DNA from: RGIG4097 sp964550635
GTDB taxonomy: Bacteria; Bacillota; Clostridia; Christensenellales; CAG-917
NCBI GenBank assembly: GCA_964550635.1
Contig: CAZJZV010000022.1
Location: forward strand, 1 to 22,033
Reading direction: 5' to 3'
Length of the DNA stretch: 22,033 nucleotides
Made by a program: the position numbers and the translations under genes. The notes below the pieces were generated by a model. That model had not been told where the DNA came from. It made no database searches and saw only the letters and a program-made list of their open reading frames with translations. Of the stretch, positions 15,934-21,982 are shown piece after piece. How positions within the stretch are numbered: the first letter of the stretch is position 1; each line of letters begins with the position of its first letter.

Positions 15934-15956
15934 TAGACAAATATTTTCGATATAAT
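15928..15956 (+). promoter_or_regulatory. Promoter of SIS/Na-Pi cotransporter operon
   Basis: TTTACA (15928-15933) and TATAAT (15951-15956) are 17 bases apart, 28 bases ahead of the SIS gene start. The -35 box is the last of the four 11-bp-spaced hexamers. In the rest of the 250-base gap after dinB (15734-15894) I see no gene and no clear terminator. Confidence 0.75.
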
Positions 15957-15983
15957 CTTATTACTAATATCGCGAGGTGTTAT

Positions 15984-17003
15984 ATGTCGCAAATGATGAT
16001 CGAACTCGCAGAAGCAAAAGCGGTCGTGAGCGGTGCAATATCCGCTTGTGTCCCCGTTGCAAAACAGATTGCCGACGAAATGAAACGTCGCAATATCAAA
16101 AGAGTTTTCTTGGCGGGCAGAGGGAGTTCCCTTCACGCAGGCATCGCTTTCAAATTTTTCTTGGAAACCCTGACGAATTATTCTCTCACCTTCGAATATC
16201 CCTCTATCGCAACCGTTTTCGACGTCGACAGGGATTTGTCCGACTCTCTTTATATCGTCGTGTCCCAATCGGGCGCAGGTCCCGACACCATAGCGTTTGC
16301 AAACAAAGCGAAAGCGCAAGGCGCACTGACCGTTGCTTGTTGCAACTATCAAGACGCTCCCCTATCTCAAATTTGCGACTATCTTCTTTATCTCTCCGCA
16401 GGGGAAGAAAAGGCGGTTGCGGCAACGAAAACTTTGACCGCGGAAATTGTCGCTCTCGAAACTCTCGCCTACGCACTTGCAGGAAAAGAAATTCCGTCCG
16501 ACTTTGCTCTGGGCGGACTCGACTCCGCACTGAATGCGAAAATCGGCGACTTCTCCCCCGCCTTGACAGGCGCGAAACAAGTCGTATGTCTGTCCCGTCT
16601 TTTGACTGAGGCGGTCGCAAAGGAATGCGGGTTGAAACTCATGGAAACCTGCTATCTATTCACCTATTCTTCGTCGGTAAACGAATTCCAACACGGTCCG
16701 AAAGCACTCGTGTCAGACGGACTCCCCGTGATCCTTTTCGCCCCCGACGGCAACAATAAAAACAACTACGTCGCGGTCGCTCGCGACTTGAAAGAAAAAG
16801 GCGCCTATCTCGTTGCTTTCACGGATATCGACGACGTCAAATCCGTCGCGGACTTCACGGTCGATATGCCCACCGTCGCCGATTACGAACAAACAGTCGT
16901 TTATCTCGTCGCAATGCAACGTTTCGTCGCCCTACTCTGCGACGCCAAAGGACTCAATCCCGACGCGCCCAGAAACCTGAATAAGGTCACGATAACGAAT
17001 TAG
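15984..17003 (+). CDS. Double-SIS sugar-phosphate isomerase/deaminase (GlmS-like, no glutaminase domain)
   Basis: The 339-residue protein has two SIS domains and matches the isomerase half of GlmS: AGRGSS (44-49), SQSGAGPDT (94-102) and AATKTLTAE (146-154) in the first, LKLMETCYL and NEFQHGP (to 239) in the second, and NLNKVTI at the C-terminus. E221, H237 and the C-terminal lysine fall where GlmS has its catalytic Glu488, His504 and Lys603. There is no glutaminase domain, so it is more likely an amino-sugar-6-phosphate deaminase or aldose-ketose isomerase (NagB-II, AgaS or FrlB-like). The start at 15984 is fixed by GAGGTG just upstream; a frame from 15861 would run through the promoter. It is the first gene of a four-gene operon. 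Confidence 0.85.
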   Translation: MSQMMIELAEAKAVVSGAISACVPVAKQIADEMKRRNIKRVFLAGRGSSLHAGIAFKFFLETLTNYSLTFEYPSIATVFDVDRDLSDSLYIVVSQSGAGPDTIAFANKAKAQGALTVACCNYQDAPLSQICDYLLYLSAGEEKAVAATKTLTAEIVALETLAYALAGKEIPSDFALGGLDSALNAKIGDFSPALTGAKQVVCLSRLLTEAVAKECGLKLMETCYLFTYSSSVNEFQHGPKALVSDGLPVILFAPDGNNKNNYVAVARDLKEKGAYLVAFTDIDDVKSVADFTVDMPTVADYEQTVVYLVAMQRFVALLCDAKGLNPDAPRNLNKVTITN

Positions 17004-17010
17004 AGGCATT

Positions 17011-18858
17011 ATGTCGGTAGGACAAATCATCGCTCAACTTCTCGGACTTCTCGCCGGTATCGGCGTATTTCTCATCGCCATTAAACTCATCGGCGGTTAT
17101 CTCGAATCCATAGGCGGAAACAGACTCAAACAACTGTTTGCCAAAACCTCGAAAAGCAATGCGCTCGGCGTGGGTATCGGCGTGACCGCTACCGCTCTCA
17201 TTCAGAGTTCGGGTGCGACGTCGGTCATGGTCATCGGTTTCGTCAATGCAGGACTTATGTCCGTCATGCAAGGCTCGGCAATCGTCCTCGGCGCAAACCT
17301 CGGCACAACGATAACAGGTCAAATCGTAGCAATCGGCTTGCTCGGCGGTGGCAGTTCGGCGGTGTCCGCAACAATAGTTTTCACCGCGCTCGCAGGCGTA
17401 GGCGCATTCATTCTCTACTTCGGCAAAAAGGATTCCACTAAGAAAATCGGCGGTATGATCGCCGCTTTCGGACTTTTGTTCGTAGGCTTGTCCACGATGA
17501 GCAACTCGATGAAAGTCTTCTCCGAACAAGAATCCATTCGTTCTTTCATCGCATCCATCAACTTCCCCGGCTACTCCGTGGTTCTCGTATTTATCGGCAT
17601 CATTCTCACTGCTATAATTCAAAGTTCGTCGGTCACGTCGTCTATCGCGATCACGATGCTCGTGTCCAATCTCATCTCTCTCGACCAAGGCATCTTCCTT
17701 ATGCTCGGTAGCAATATCGGTGCGGTCGTCGTGGCTCTGCTCGCCTGCATAGGCACGGATACAAACGCAAAACGCATAGCGGTTTTCCACTTGATCACGA
17801 ACATAGTTCGTGTGTTCTTGTTCCTTGCCGTCGTCGAAATCATCACTGCGGCTACGGGCGGTTGGCTCACTATGGGTTGGTTGTTTGAAAGAATGTTCCC
17901 GACCGACGCCCTTATTCCTTTGCGTTTGTCCATGTTCCACACCCTGTTCAACGCACTTACCGTCGCTCTGTTCACACCGCTCATCGGACCTTTCGTCAAA
18001 CTCACCGAAAAACTCGTCCCCGAACGCAAGTCAAAGAACAGAGAATTGTCCCCCGAACATCTCAATTATATCGACGACCACTTCTTGAAAACTCCCCCTA
18101 TCGCAGTCGTACAAGTCAAAAACGAAATCGTCGGAATGGCGGAAGTCGCAATGGAAAACTTCAATCTCGCACTCGACACCGTCTGCACTCTCGACTTCGA
18201 CAAGGCGGATCACTTCCGCAAAAACGAGGAACATCTCAACTATCTCAATAGCGCAATCACGAGTTTCGTCGTCAAGTTGTCCAAGACCGATTTGAGCGAA
18301 ACCGACAACGTCTATATCTCCACCGTATTCCACTCAATAAGCGACCTTGAACGTATAGGCGACTATGCGGAAAACATCATGGAATACGCCGAAAAACTCC
18401 AGTCCGTCAACAAGGGCTTCTCCGACGACGCTATCGACGAAATCAGAGAACTTCAAGCACTCATCGGTCAACTCTACGAGAGAGTCATGAAAGTCTACGT
18501 CAACCACGACGTCGAATCCTTCAAGGACGCCTACCAAATCGAAGATAAAGTCGACCTTCTCACCGAGCAAATGTCCGACCGCCATATCGCAAGACTCGAC
18601 CAAGGTATCTGCTCCCCCGATATAGGCGCGCCTTATCTCTCCCTTGCATCCAACGCAGAGCGTGTCGCGGACCACTTCTTGAACGTCGCAAACTCGATTT
18701 TGAGTTATATGAAGAACGCAAACTCCACCAAAACCGCTCTCGAAAATATCAAATTCAACGATAAAAAAGAACTCAAATCCGCCGAAGAATCCGCTATGTT
18801 CTTCCAAAACGCGGAAGTTACACCCATCGAAGAACTCATCAACGGAGAGAACGAATGA
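17011..18858 (+). CDS. Na+/phosphate cotransporter with C-terminal PhoU-like domain
   Basis: The 615-residue protein belongs to the NptA/Na_Pi_cotrans family. Two inverted membrane repeats each carry the QSS motif: QSSGAT (65-70) and QSSSVT (204-209), each followed by a G-x-N-hydrophobic-G motif (GANLGTT, GSNIGAV). About eight hydrophobic segments fill residues 5-340. Residues from about 365 to 590 are charged and helical with PhoU-like features (HFRKNEEHLNYLNSAITSF, DLERIGDYAENIMEYAEK, YLSLASNAERVADHFLNVANSIL). Function: sodium-driven phosphate uptake or export at the cytoplasmic membrane. It starts 7 bases after the SIS stop with AGAGG upstream and overlaps the next gene by 4 bases. Confidence 0.93.
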   Translation: MSVGQIIAQLLGLLAGIGVFLIAIKLIGGYLESIGGNRLKQLFAKTSKSNALGVGIGVTATALIQSSGATSVMVIGFVNAGLMSVMQGSAIVLGANLGTTITGQIVAIGLLGGGSSAVSATIVFTALAGVGAFILYFGKKDSTKKIGGMIAAFGLLFVGLSTMSNSMKVFSEQESIRSFIASINFPGYSVVLVFIGIILTAIIQSSSVTSSIAITMLVSNLISLDQGIFLMLGSNIGAVVVALLACIGTDTNAKRIAVFHLITNIVRVFLFLAVVEIITAATGGWLTMGWLFERMFPTDALIPLRLSMFHTLFNALTVALFTPLIGPFVKLTEKLVPERKSKNRELSPEHLNYIDDHFLKTPPIAVVQVKNEIVGMAEVAMENFNLALDTVCTLDFDKADHFRKNEEHLNYLNSAITSFVVKLSKTDLSETDNVYISTVFHSISDLERIGDYAENIMEYAEKLQSVNKGFSDDAIDEIRELQALIGQLYERVMKVYVNHDVESFKDAYQIEDKVDLLTEQMSDRHIARLDQGICSPDIGAPYLSLASNAERVADHFLNVANSILSYMKNANSTKTALENIKFNDKKELKSAEESAMFFQNAEVTPIEELINGENE

Positions 18859-19445
18859 ACCTTGCTATCGCAACCAACAATCAACATAAACTCAAAGAAA
18901 TAAAAGAGATTTTAGGCGGATGCTTTGAAAGCATGCAATCCATAAAGGAACTCGGTTTCGATATAGAAATCGAAGAAACAGGCTCCACCCTTCTCGAAAA
19001 CGCTCTCATCAAGGCACGCACTATCCGCGACCTTACGGGTATGGTTTCCCTTGCCGACGACACGGGGCTTATGGTAGATGCTCTCGACGGCGCACCCGGA
19101 GTGTATTCCGCGCGTTTTGCAGGCGAAGAACACGACGACAAGAAGAACGTCGCAAAATTGCTCGACTGCCTGCGCGACGTGCCCAAAGAAAAGCGTACGG
19201 CGCATTTCTGCACGGTTATCGCGGTCTGCTACCCCGACGGTAAAGAACTCGTTGCCGAAGGCAGAGTTGACGGAGAAATCGCATTCGCGCCCCAAGGCGA
19301 AAACGGTTTCGGTTACGACCCCGTGTTTTATAGCTACGATTTGGGCAAAATCTTCGCAGCAGCCACTTCCGACGAGAAAAACTCAGTCAGTCACCGCGGT
19401 AGAGCGCTCCGCAAAACCCTTGAAATTCTCAAAAACGAACAATGA
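18855..19445 (+). CDS. rdgB: XTP/dITP diphosphatase (RdgB/HAM1 family)
   Basis: This house-cleaning enzyme hydrolyses non-canonical purine triphosphates (dITP, XTP) to monophosphates, releasing pyrophosphate. The 196-residue length is usual. Motifs: ATNNQHKLKEIKEIL at the N-terminus, EETGSTLLENALIKA, the metal-site LADDTGLMVDALDGAPGVYSARFAGE, ENGFGYDPVFY, and SHRGRAL near the end. It overlaps the cotransporter stop and the following phosphodiesterase start by 4 bases each (ATGA), showing tight translational coupling. Confidence 0.96.
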   Translation: MNLAIATNNQHKLKEIKEILGGCFESMQSIKELGFDIEIEETGSTLLENALIKARTIRDLTGMVSLADDTGLMVDALDGAPGVYSARFAGEEHDDKKNVAKLLDCLRDVPKEKRTAHFCTVIAVCYPDGKELVAEGRVDGEIAFAPQGENGFGYDPVFYSYDLGKIFAAATSDEKNSVSHRGRALRKTLEILKNEQ

Positions 19446-19897
19446 AAACAATAGTAGTCGTGTCCGACAACCACTATACGCCAATCCCCGAAAAACTTAA
19501 ATCCGTCATCAACGAGGCGGATTATTTTTTCTGGCTCGGCGACGGCATTTCTATGCTCGGCGACCTGCTCTTCCACAAGGGACTTTACGCCGTCAACGGC
19601 AACAACGACTACCCAGCTTTCCCAATCGAAGAAGTAGTAGAAATCGAAGGTGTAAAATGCTTTCTCACCCACGGACACGCATACGGAGTCAGGCAAAGCT
19701 ATTTGCCCTTGCGACTGCGTGCGGAAGAACTCGGGTGCAACGCGGTGTTTTTCGGACACACCCACGAAGCCTACGAAGCAACCGACCACGGCATAACCTT
19801 CGTCAACCCCGGCGCGCTATGCTCGCCCATAAACCCGACCTACGCTTATTGCGTCGTCAACGGAGATAAAATAATAACAAAAACGGTATCGCTTTGA
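19442..19897 (+). CDS. YfcE/MJ0936-type metallophosphoesterase
   Basis: The 151-residue protein has the compact calcineurin-like phosphoesterase fold. Metal-binding blocks are all present: VVSDNHY (an asparagine where DTH or DSH is common), FWLGD, VNGNND, FLTHGHAYG and FFGHTHEA, then FVNPGALCSP. Relatives are manganese-dependent phosphodiesterases acting on artificial or small phosphodiester substrates; the natural substrate is unknown. The rdgB-yfcE order is common in Clostridia. The stop codon lies inside the loop of the downstream terminator. Confidence 0.9.
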   Translation: MKTIVVVSDNHYTPIPEKLKSVINEADYFFWLGDGISMLGDLLFHKGLYAVNGNNDYPAFPIEEVVEIEGVKCFLTHGHAYGVRQSYLPLRLRAEELGCNAVFFGHTHEAYEATDHGITFVNPGALCSPINPTYAYCVVNGDKIITKTVSL

Positions 19898-19911
19898 CAC
19901 GATACCGTTTT
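19880..19911. terminator. Bidirectional terminator between convergent genes
   Basis: Arms AAAACGGTATCG (19880-19891) and CGATACCGTTTT (19900-19911) form a perfect 12-bp stem with an 8-base loop, followed by TT on the plus strand and an A/T run on the other. It serves the plus-strand operon and the minus-strand membrane-protein gene. The left arm is coding sequence of the phosphodiesterase. Confidence 0.9.
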
Positions 19912-19929
19912 TATGATTTCGATATTCTA

Positions 19930-20883
19930 TTAGGCTTTTTTGTAGGTTATGACGGTGATTTGTCCGTTCTCGATACCGCCCGCGCCAAGCACAACGTTGC
20001 CCGTCACTTCCGCAGGACTACCGCCGTCCGTATCCGCCGTGCCGACCTTTCCAAGATTGCCGACGACGTAGGAGAAACCTTCACCGATTTTTTCATTCAC
20101 GATACCCTTTGCATCGTCCGCATCGCTTGCGCCCGCCTTGTTTGCAAGCACTTTGAATATCGCTTGAGAGAGTGCGTTGTCCTCGTCGTTTATCTTGACG
20201 GATTGACTCGTAGTAACGATTTTACCCTCCTCGTTTGCGCTCATAGTCACATAGGATGCGATAAACACCTTTTCGGGCATGGGCAAAACCTTCGCAATCG
20301 CGGAAGGCAACGCCGCCTCAACTTCGCTTTTTATCGAGCCGAGAGAAATCTCAAGCACGATACGAAGAGTTGCAGTTCCGTCCGCATTCTTGCCCGCTAT
20401 ACTGACTTCTCTTACGGTTGCGCCGAGATCTGATATATATTTCAACGATTCGTCCGCAGAGTCGTTAGACGCGCTCTCAACCATCGACGAGAAGATATGC
20501 GCCAAGGATTTGTCCGTATACGCAATCAAATATTCGTTGTCGTAGCGCACTTCCCCTTCAAGCAACTTGCCAAAGTCCGCCTTACCGTCTTCCCCGACGA
20601 TAGAGCTACCCTGCGCATTATTCTCCGCGACCGCTTTATCCGAATTTGTCGGAGCGTTTTTCACGATATTGCTTTCATCAGGGTGCGCAAGCGTCTTGAA
20701 AAACTTGTATATATCAAGCAACTTGAAATCGGCAAATCCCATTTCTTCAATGGTTTCTTCCCCGACCTTGACGTCCGCAAGCCCGAGTTTTCTCGGCGTC
20801 AAATTGATAATGACGACGAATATAATCGCAATCACCGCAACGATAACGACAAGTGTAATCAATAGTTTCAGTAGTGTTTTCAT
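19930..20883 (-). CDS. Membrane-anchored extracytoplasmic protein of unknown function
   Basis: I do not recognise this 317-residue protein. It begins MKTLLKL followed by one hydrophobic segment (about residues 4-29, ending VVIINL), without a lipobox or clear signal-peptidase site, so it looks like a single-pass protein with an outward C-terminal domain. The rest is acidic, rich in alanine, aspartate and serine, with a conserved-looking block just after the membrane (GFADFKLLDIYKFFKTL) and a beta-strand-rich C-terminus. No cysteines or known catalytic motifs are seen. The start at 20883 is fixed by GGAGG 6 bases upstream. It has its own promoter and is monocistronic. Confidence 0.8.
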   Translation of the reverse strand: MKTLLKLLITLVVIVAVIAIIFVVIINLTPRKLGLADVKVGEETIEEMGFADFKLLDIYKFFKTLAHPDESNIVKNAPTNSDKAVAENNAQGSSIVGEDGKADFGKLLEGEVRYDNEYLIAYTDKSLAHIFSSMVESASNDSADESLKYISDLGATVREVSIAGKNADGTATLRIVLEISLGSIKSEVEAALPSAIAKVLPMPEKVFIASYVTMSANEEGKIVTTSQSVKINDEDNALSQAIFKVLANKAGASDADDAKGIVNEKIGEGFSYVVGNLGKVGTADTDGGSPAEVTGNVVLGAGGIENGQITVITYKKA

Positions 20884-20899
20884 ATTATCCCTCCAATCA

Positions 20900-20928
20900 A
20901 TAATACCACGCCCGCGCAAATTTTACAA
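20900..20928 (-). promoter_or_regulatory. Promoter of the membrane-anchored protein gene
   Basis: On the minus strand TTGTAA (20923-20928) and TATTAT (20900-20905) are 17 bases apart, with the ATG only about 17 bases beyond the -10 box, so the leader would be very short but would still contain the GGAGG. Confidence 0.6.
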
Positions 20929-20975
20929 TATGTTTTTCAAACAACCCCCGACAATGAAAACAAAGTGAATTATAT

Positions 20976-21042
20976 TTCGGCTCTGCCGAAGTGATATTGC
21001 TACGCAGTGATATTTCTCTTTGAGAAGTGTTATTGCTGCGCA
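20976..21042. repeat. Hairpins joined by GTGATATT linkers
   Basis: Short hairpins TTCGGC-TCT-GCCGAA (20976-20990), a TGC-TAC-GCA element, TTCTC-TTT-GAGAA (21014-21026) and a TGC-TGC-GCA element are separated by the linker GTGATATT at 20991 and 21007 and GTGTTATT at 21027. The different stems with a constant linker suggest a repeat family rather than chance. Confidence 0.7.
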
Positions 21043-21210
21043 GTTTGTTTTTGTAACATAGGGGTATCCCCACTGCGAAAACAAGCCAACGACAATTTGA
21101 TTACGCACTTTGTTAGCACAGGCGCAGTTTTCGCAGAAGGGGAAAATGGAGCAAGGCATGGCGCACAGAAAGCCGTCGCAGAGGGCATTGCGCAAAGTGC
21201 CTTGTGACGC

Positions 21211-21266
21211 GTTCGGCACGATTTCATCGTACATTCGTTGCAAAGCAACGAAAAAGCCTACGGTGG
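21211..21266 (+). repeat. 56-bp direct repeat, copy 1
   Basis: This copy matches 21568-21623 at 53 of 56 positions. It contains two hairpins: GCACGAT-TTC-ATCGTaC (one broken pair) and TTCGTTGC-AAA-GCAACGAA (21234-21252). It lies on the left side of the ATGTAATCA array. Confidence 0.85.
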
Positions 21267-21270
21267 AAAT

Positions 21271-21440
21271 CAACGGCAAAGCCGTTGCATGTAATCAATA
21301 CGCAGTATTGTATGTAATCAAAACAGAGCTTTGCATGTAATCATTGCGAAAGTTGATACACGCTTTCGCGTGATGACATGCGCCTTCGGCGATTACATAC
21401 ACGCCGCAGGCGTGATTACATGCCATTGCTTTCGCAATGG
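21271..21440. repeat. Mirror-symmetric hairpin array with ATGTAATCA linkers
   Basis: ATGTAATCA occurs at 21289, 21312 and 21335, exactly 23 bases apart, each after a small hairpin or hairpin-like element (CAACGGC-AAA-GCCGTTG, AATAC-GCA-GTATT, a weak third). Then the linker flips to GATGACAT (21372), GATTACAT (21391) and GATTACAT (21414), alternating with CACGC-TTTC-GCGTG, CGCC-TTC-GGCG, CACGCC-GCA-GGCGTG and CCATTGC-TTTC-GCAATGG (21423-21440). The linkers thus form an inverted arrangement centred near 21354. Confidence 0.75.
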
Positions 21441-21442
21441 AT

Positions 21443-21472
21443 AAAAATAGCATCGTGGCGATGCTATTTTTT
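21443..21472. terminator. Strong hairpin with flanking T-runs
   Basis: A perfect 13-bp stem (21443-21455 with 21459-21471, loop TGG) is followed by T-runs on both strands. No gene that it would serve remains. On the minus strand it follows a tRNA-Lys 3' remnant in the way the intact terminator follows the intact tRNA-Lys. Confidence 0.75.
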
Positions 21473-21490
21473 GACCCACCGAGAGGCTCG
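21473..21490 (-). pseudogene. Remnant of a tRNA-Lys 3' end
   Basis: gacccaccgagaggctcg matches the 3' end of the tRNA-Lys gene (21687-21703, gacccaccggaggctcg) except for one inserted base, and is followed on the minus strand by a hairpin terminator and ATCC, as at the intact gene. The match stops abruptly at the T-loop. It is short, so common origin is likely rather than certain. Confidence 0.45.
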
Positions 21491-21567
21491 TAGCAAGGCG
21501 TAACGCGCGTAAATAGCGAAACGGGTGAGCTCGCTCACGTGAGTGAAGCGTCAGTCCGGGAACCGGA

Positions 21568-21623
21568 GTTCGGCACGATTTCATCGTGCATTCGTTGCAA
21601 AGCAACGAAAAAGCCTCCGTTGG
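21568..21623 (+). repeat. 56-bp direct repeat, copy 2
   Basis: This is the second copy of the 56-bp repeat at 21211, shifted by 357 bases, with an intact GCACGAT-TTC-ATCGTGC hairpin and the same TTCGTTGC-AAA-GCAACGAA hairpin. It lies 24 bases from the tRNA-Lys terminator. Confidence 0.85.
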
Positions 21624-21647
21624 TCACACAAGTCTGCGACTTGGATA

Positions 21648-21683
21648 AAAAAACAACACGGAAAAATGTCCGTGTTGTTTTTT
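21648..21683 (-). terminator. Terminator of the tRNA cluster
   Basis: A 15-bp stem (21648-21662 with 21669-21683, loop of 6) has a GC-rich core (CAACACGGA) and, on the minus strand, ends in TTTTTTT. It begins at the very last base of the CCA of tRNA-Lys, leaving no spacer. Confidence 0.92.
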
Positions 21684-21758
21684 GGTGACCCACCGGAGGC
21701 TCGAACTCCGGACACCCGCATTAAAAGTGCGGTGCTCTACCGACTGAGCTAGTGAGTC
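21683..21758 (-). tRNA. tRNA-Lys (anticodon TTT)
   Basis: The 76-base gene has acceptor arms GACTCAC and GTGGGTC (one G-T pair), a GCTC/GAGC D-stem, an anticodon arm CCGCA-CTTTTAA-TGCGG giving TTT, a T-arm with GTTCGAG, and an encoded CCA. It is the last gene of the tRNA cluster. Confidence 0.97.
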
Positions 21759-21761
21759 ATT

Positions 21762-21836
21762 TGGCAGGGGTAGCTGGATTTGAACCAACGAATGACGGAA
21801 TCAAAATCCGTTGCCTTACCGCTTGGCGATACCCCT
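21762..21836 (-). tRNA. tRNA-Gln (anticodon TTG)
   Basis: The 75-base gene has acceptor arms AGGGGTA and TACCCCT, an anticodon arm ACGGA-TTTTGAT-TCCGT giving TTG, a T-arm GTTGG-TTCAAAT-CCAGC, discriminator G and an encoded CCA. It lies 3 bases upstream of tRNA-Lys. Confidence 0.97.
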
Positions 21837-21870
21837 TCGTTCGGTTTTTGCTAAAACCGAAAAAAATATG

Positions 21871-21948
21871 TGGGGTGAGTAGTGAGATTCGAACTCACGG
21901 CCTCCAGGGCCACAACCTGGCGCTCTAACCAGCTGGGCTATACCCACC
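21871..21948 (-). tRNA. tRNA-His (anticodon GTG)
   Basis: Anticodon arm CCAGG-TTGTGGC-CCTGG gives GTG. Acceptor arms GTGGGTA and TACTCAC pair with one G-T; the extra 5' G (base 21948) faces discriminator C, the histidine identity pair, and CCA is encoded. A GTG anticodon tRNA is a substrate of the Tgt encoded in this window. An 8-bp hairpin (21841-21860) separates it from tRNA-Gln and may be a processing signal. Confidence 0.97.
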
Positions 21949-21982
21949 ACGTTGCAAGGCTCTTATTTCAGCCTCGCTGTTT

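Larger units (their letters stand above)
20929..21647. other. Gene-free region of hairpins and repeats
   Basis: About 700 bases between the membrane-protein promoter and the tRNA terminator hold no credible gene. Open frames here lack ribosome sites, are cysteine- and histidine-rich in an unnatural way, and two share the same N-terminus only because they start in a repeat. The content is small hairpins with 3-4 base loops, repeated linkers, a 56-bp direct repeat, an inverted repeat (21073-21082 with 21127-21136, ctgcgaaaac) and a tRNA fragment. Confidence 0.75.

Noticed and set aside
16987..17940. Minus-strand open frame of 317 residues opposite the cotransporter
   Set aside because: It is a shadow of the membrane-domain coding sequence, rich in charged residues and histidine, with no ribosome site.
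20923..21279. A 118-residue minus-strand open frame in the hairpin region
   Set aside because: It has no ribosome site, runs through hairpins, inverted repeats and copy 1 of the 56-bp repeat, and has an unnatural cysteine-rich composition.
21271..21440. CRISPR array
   Set aside because: The linkers are only 8-9 bases, flip orientation halfway, and alternate with hairpins instead of unique spacers of 25-40 bases. No cas genes are in the window.
21030..21605. Two minus-strand frames that both begin MLCNECTMKSCRT
   Set aside because: The shared N-terminus is just the translation of the two 56-bp repeat copies; the rest of the two frames is unrelated and neither has a ribosome site.
21841..21860. 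Hairpin between tRNA-Gln and tRNA-His as a terminator
   Set aside because: On the transcribed minus strand the T-run precedes the stem instead of following it, so it is more likely a spacer or processing structure.
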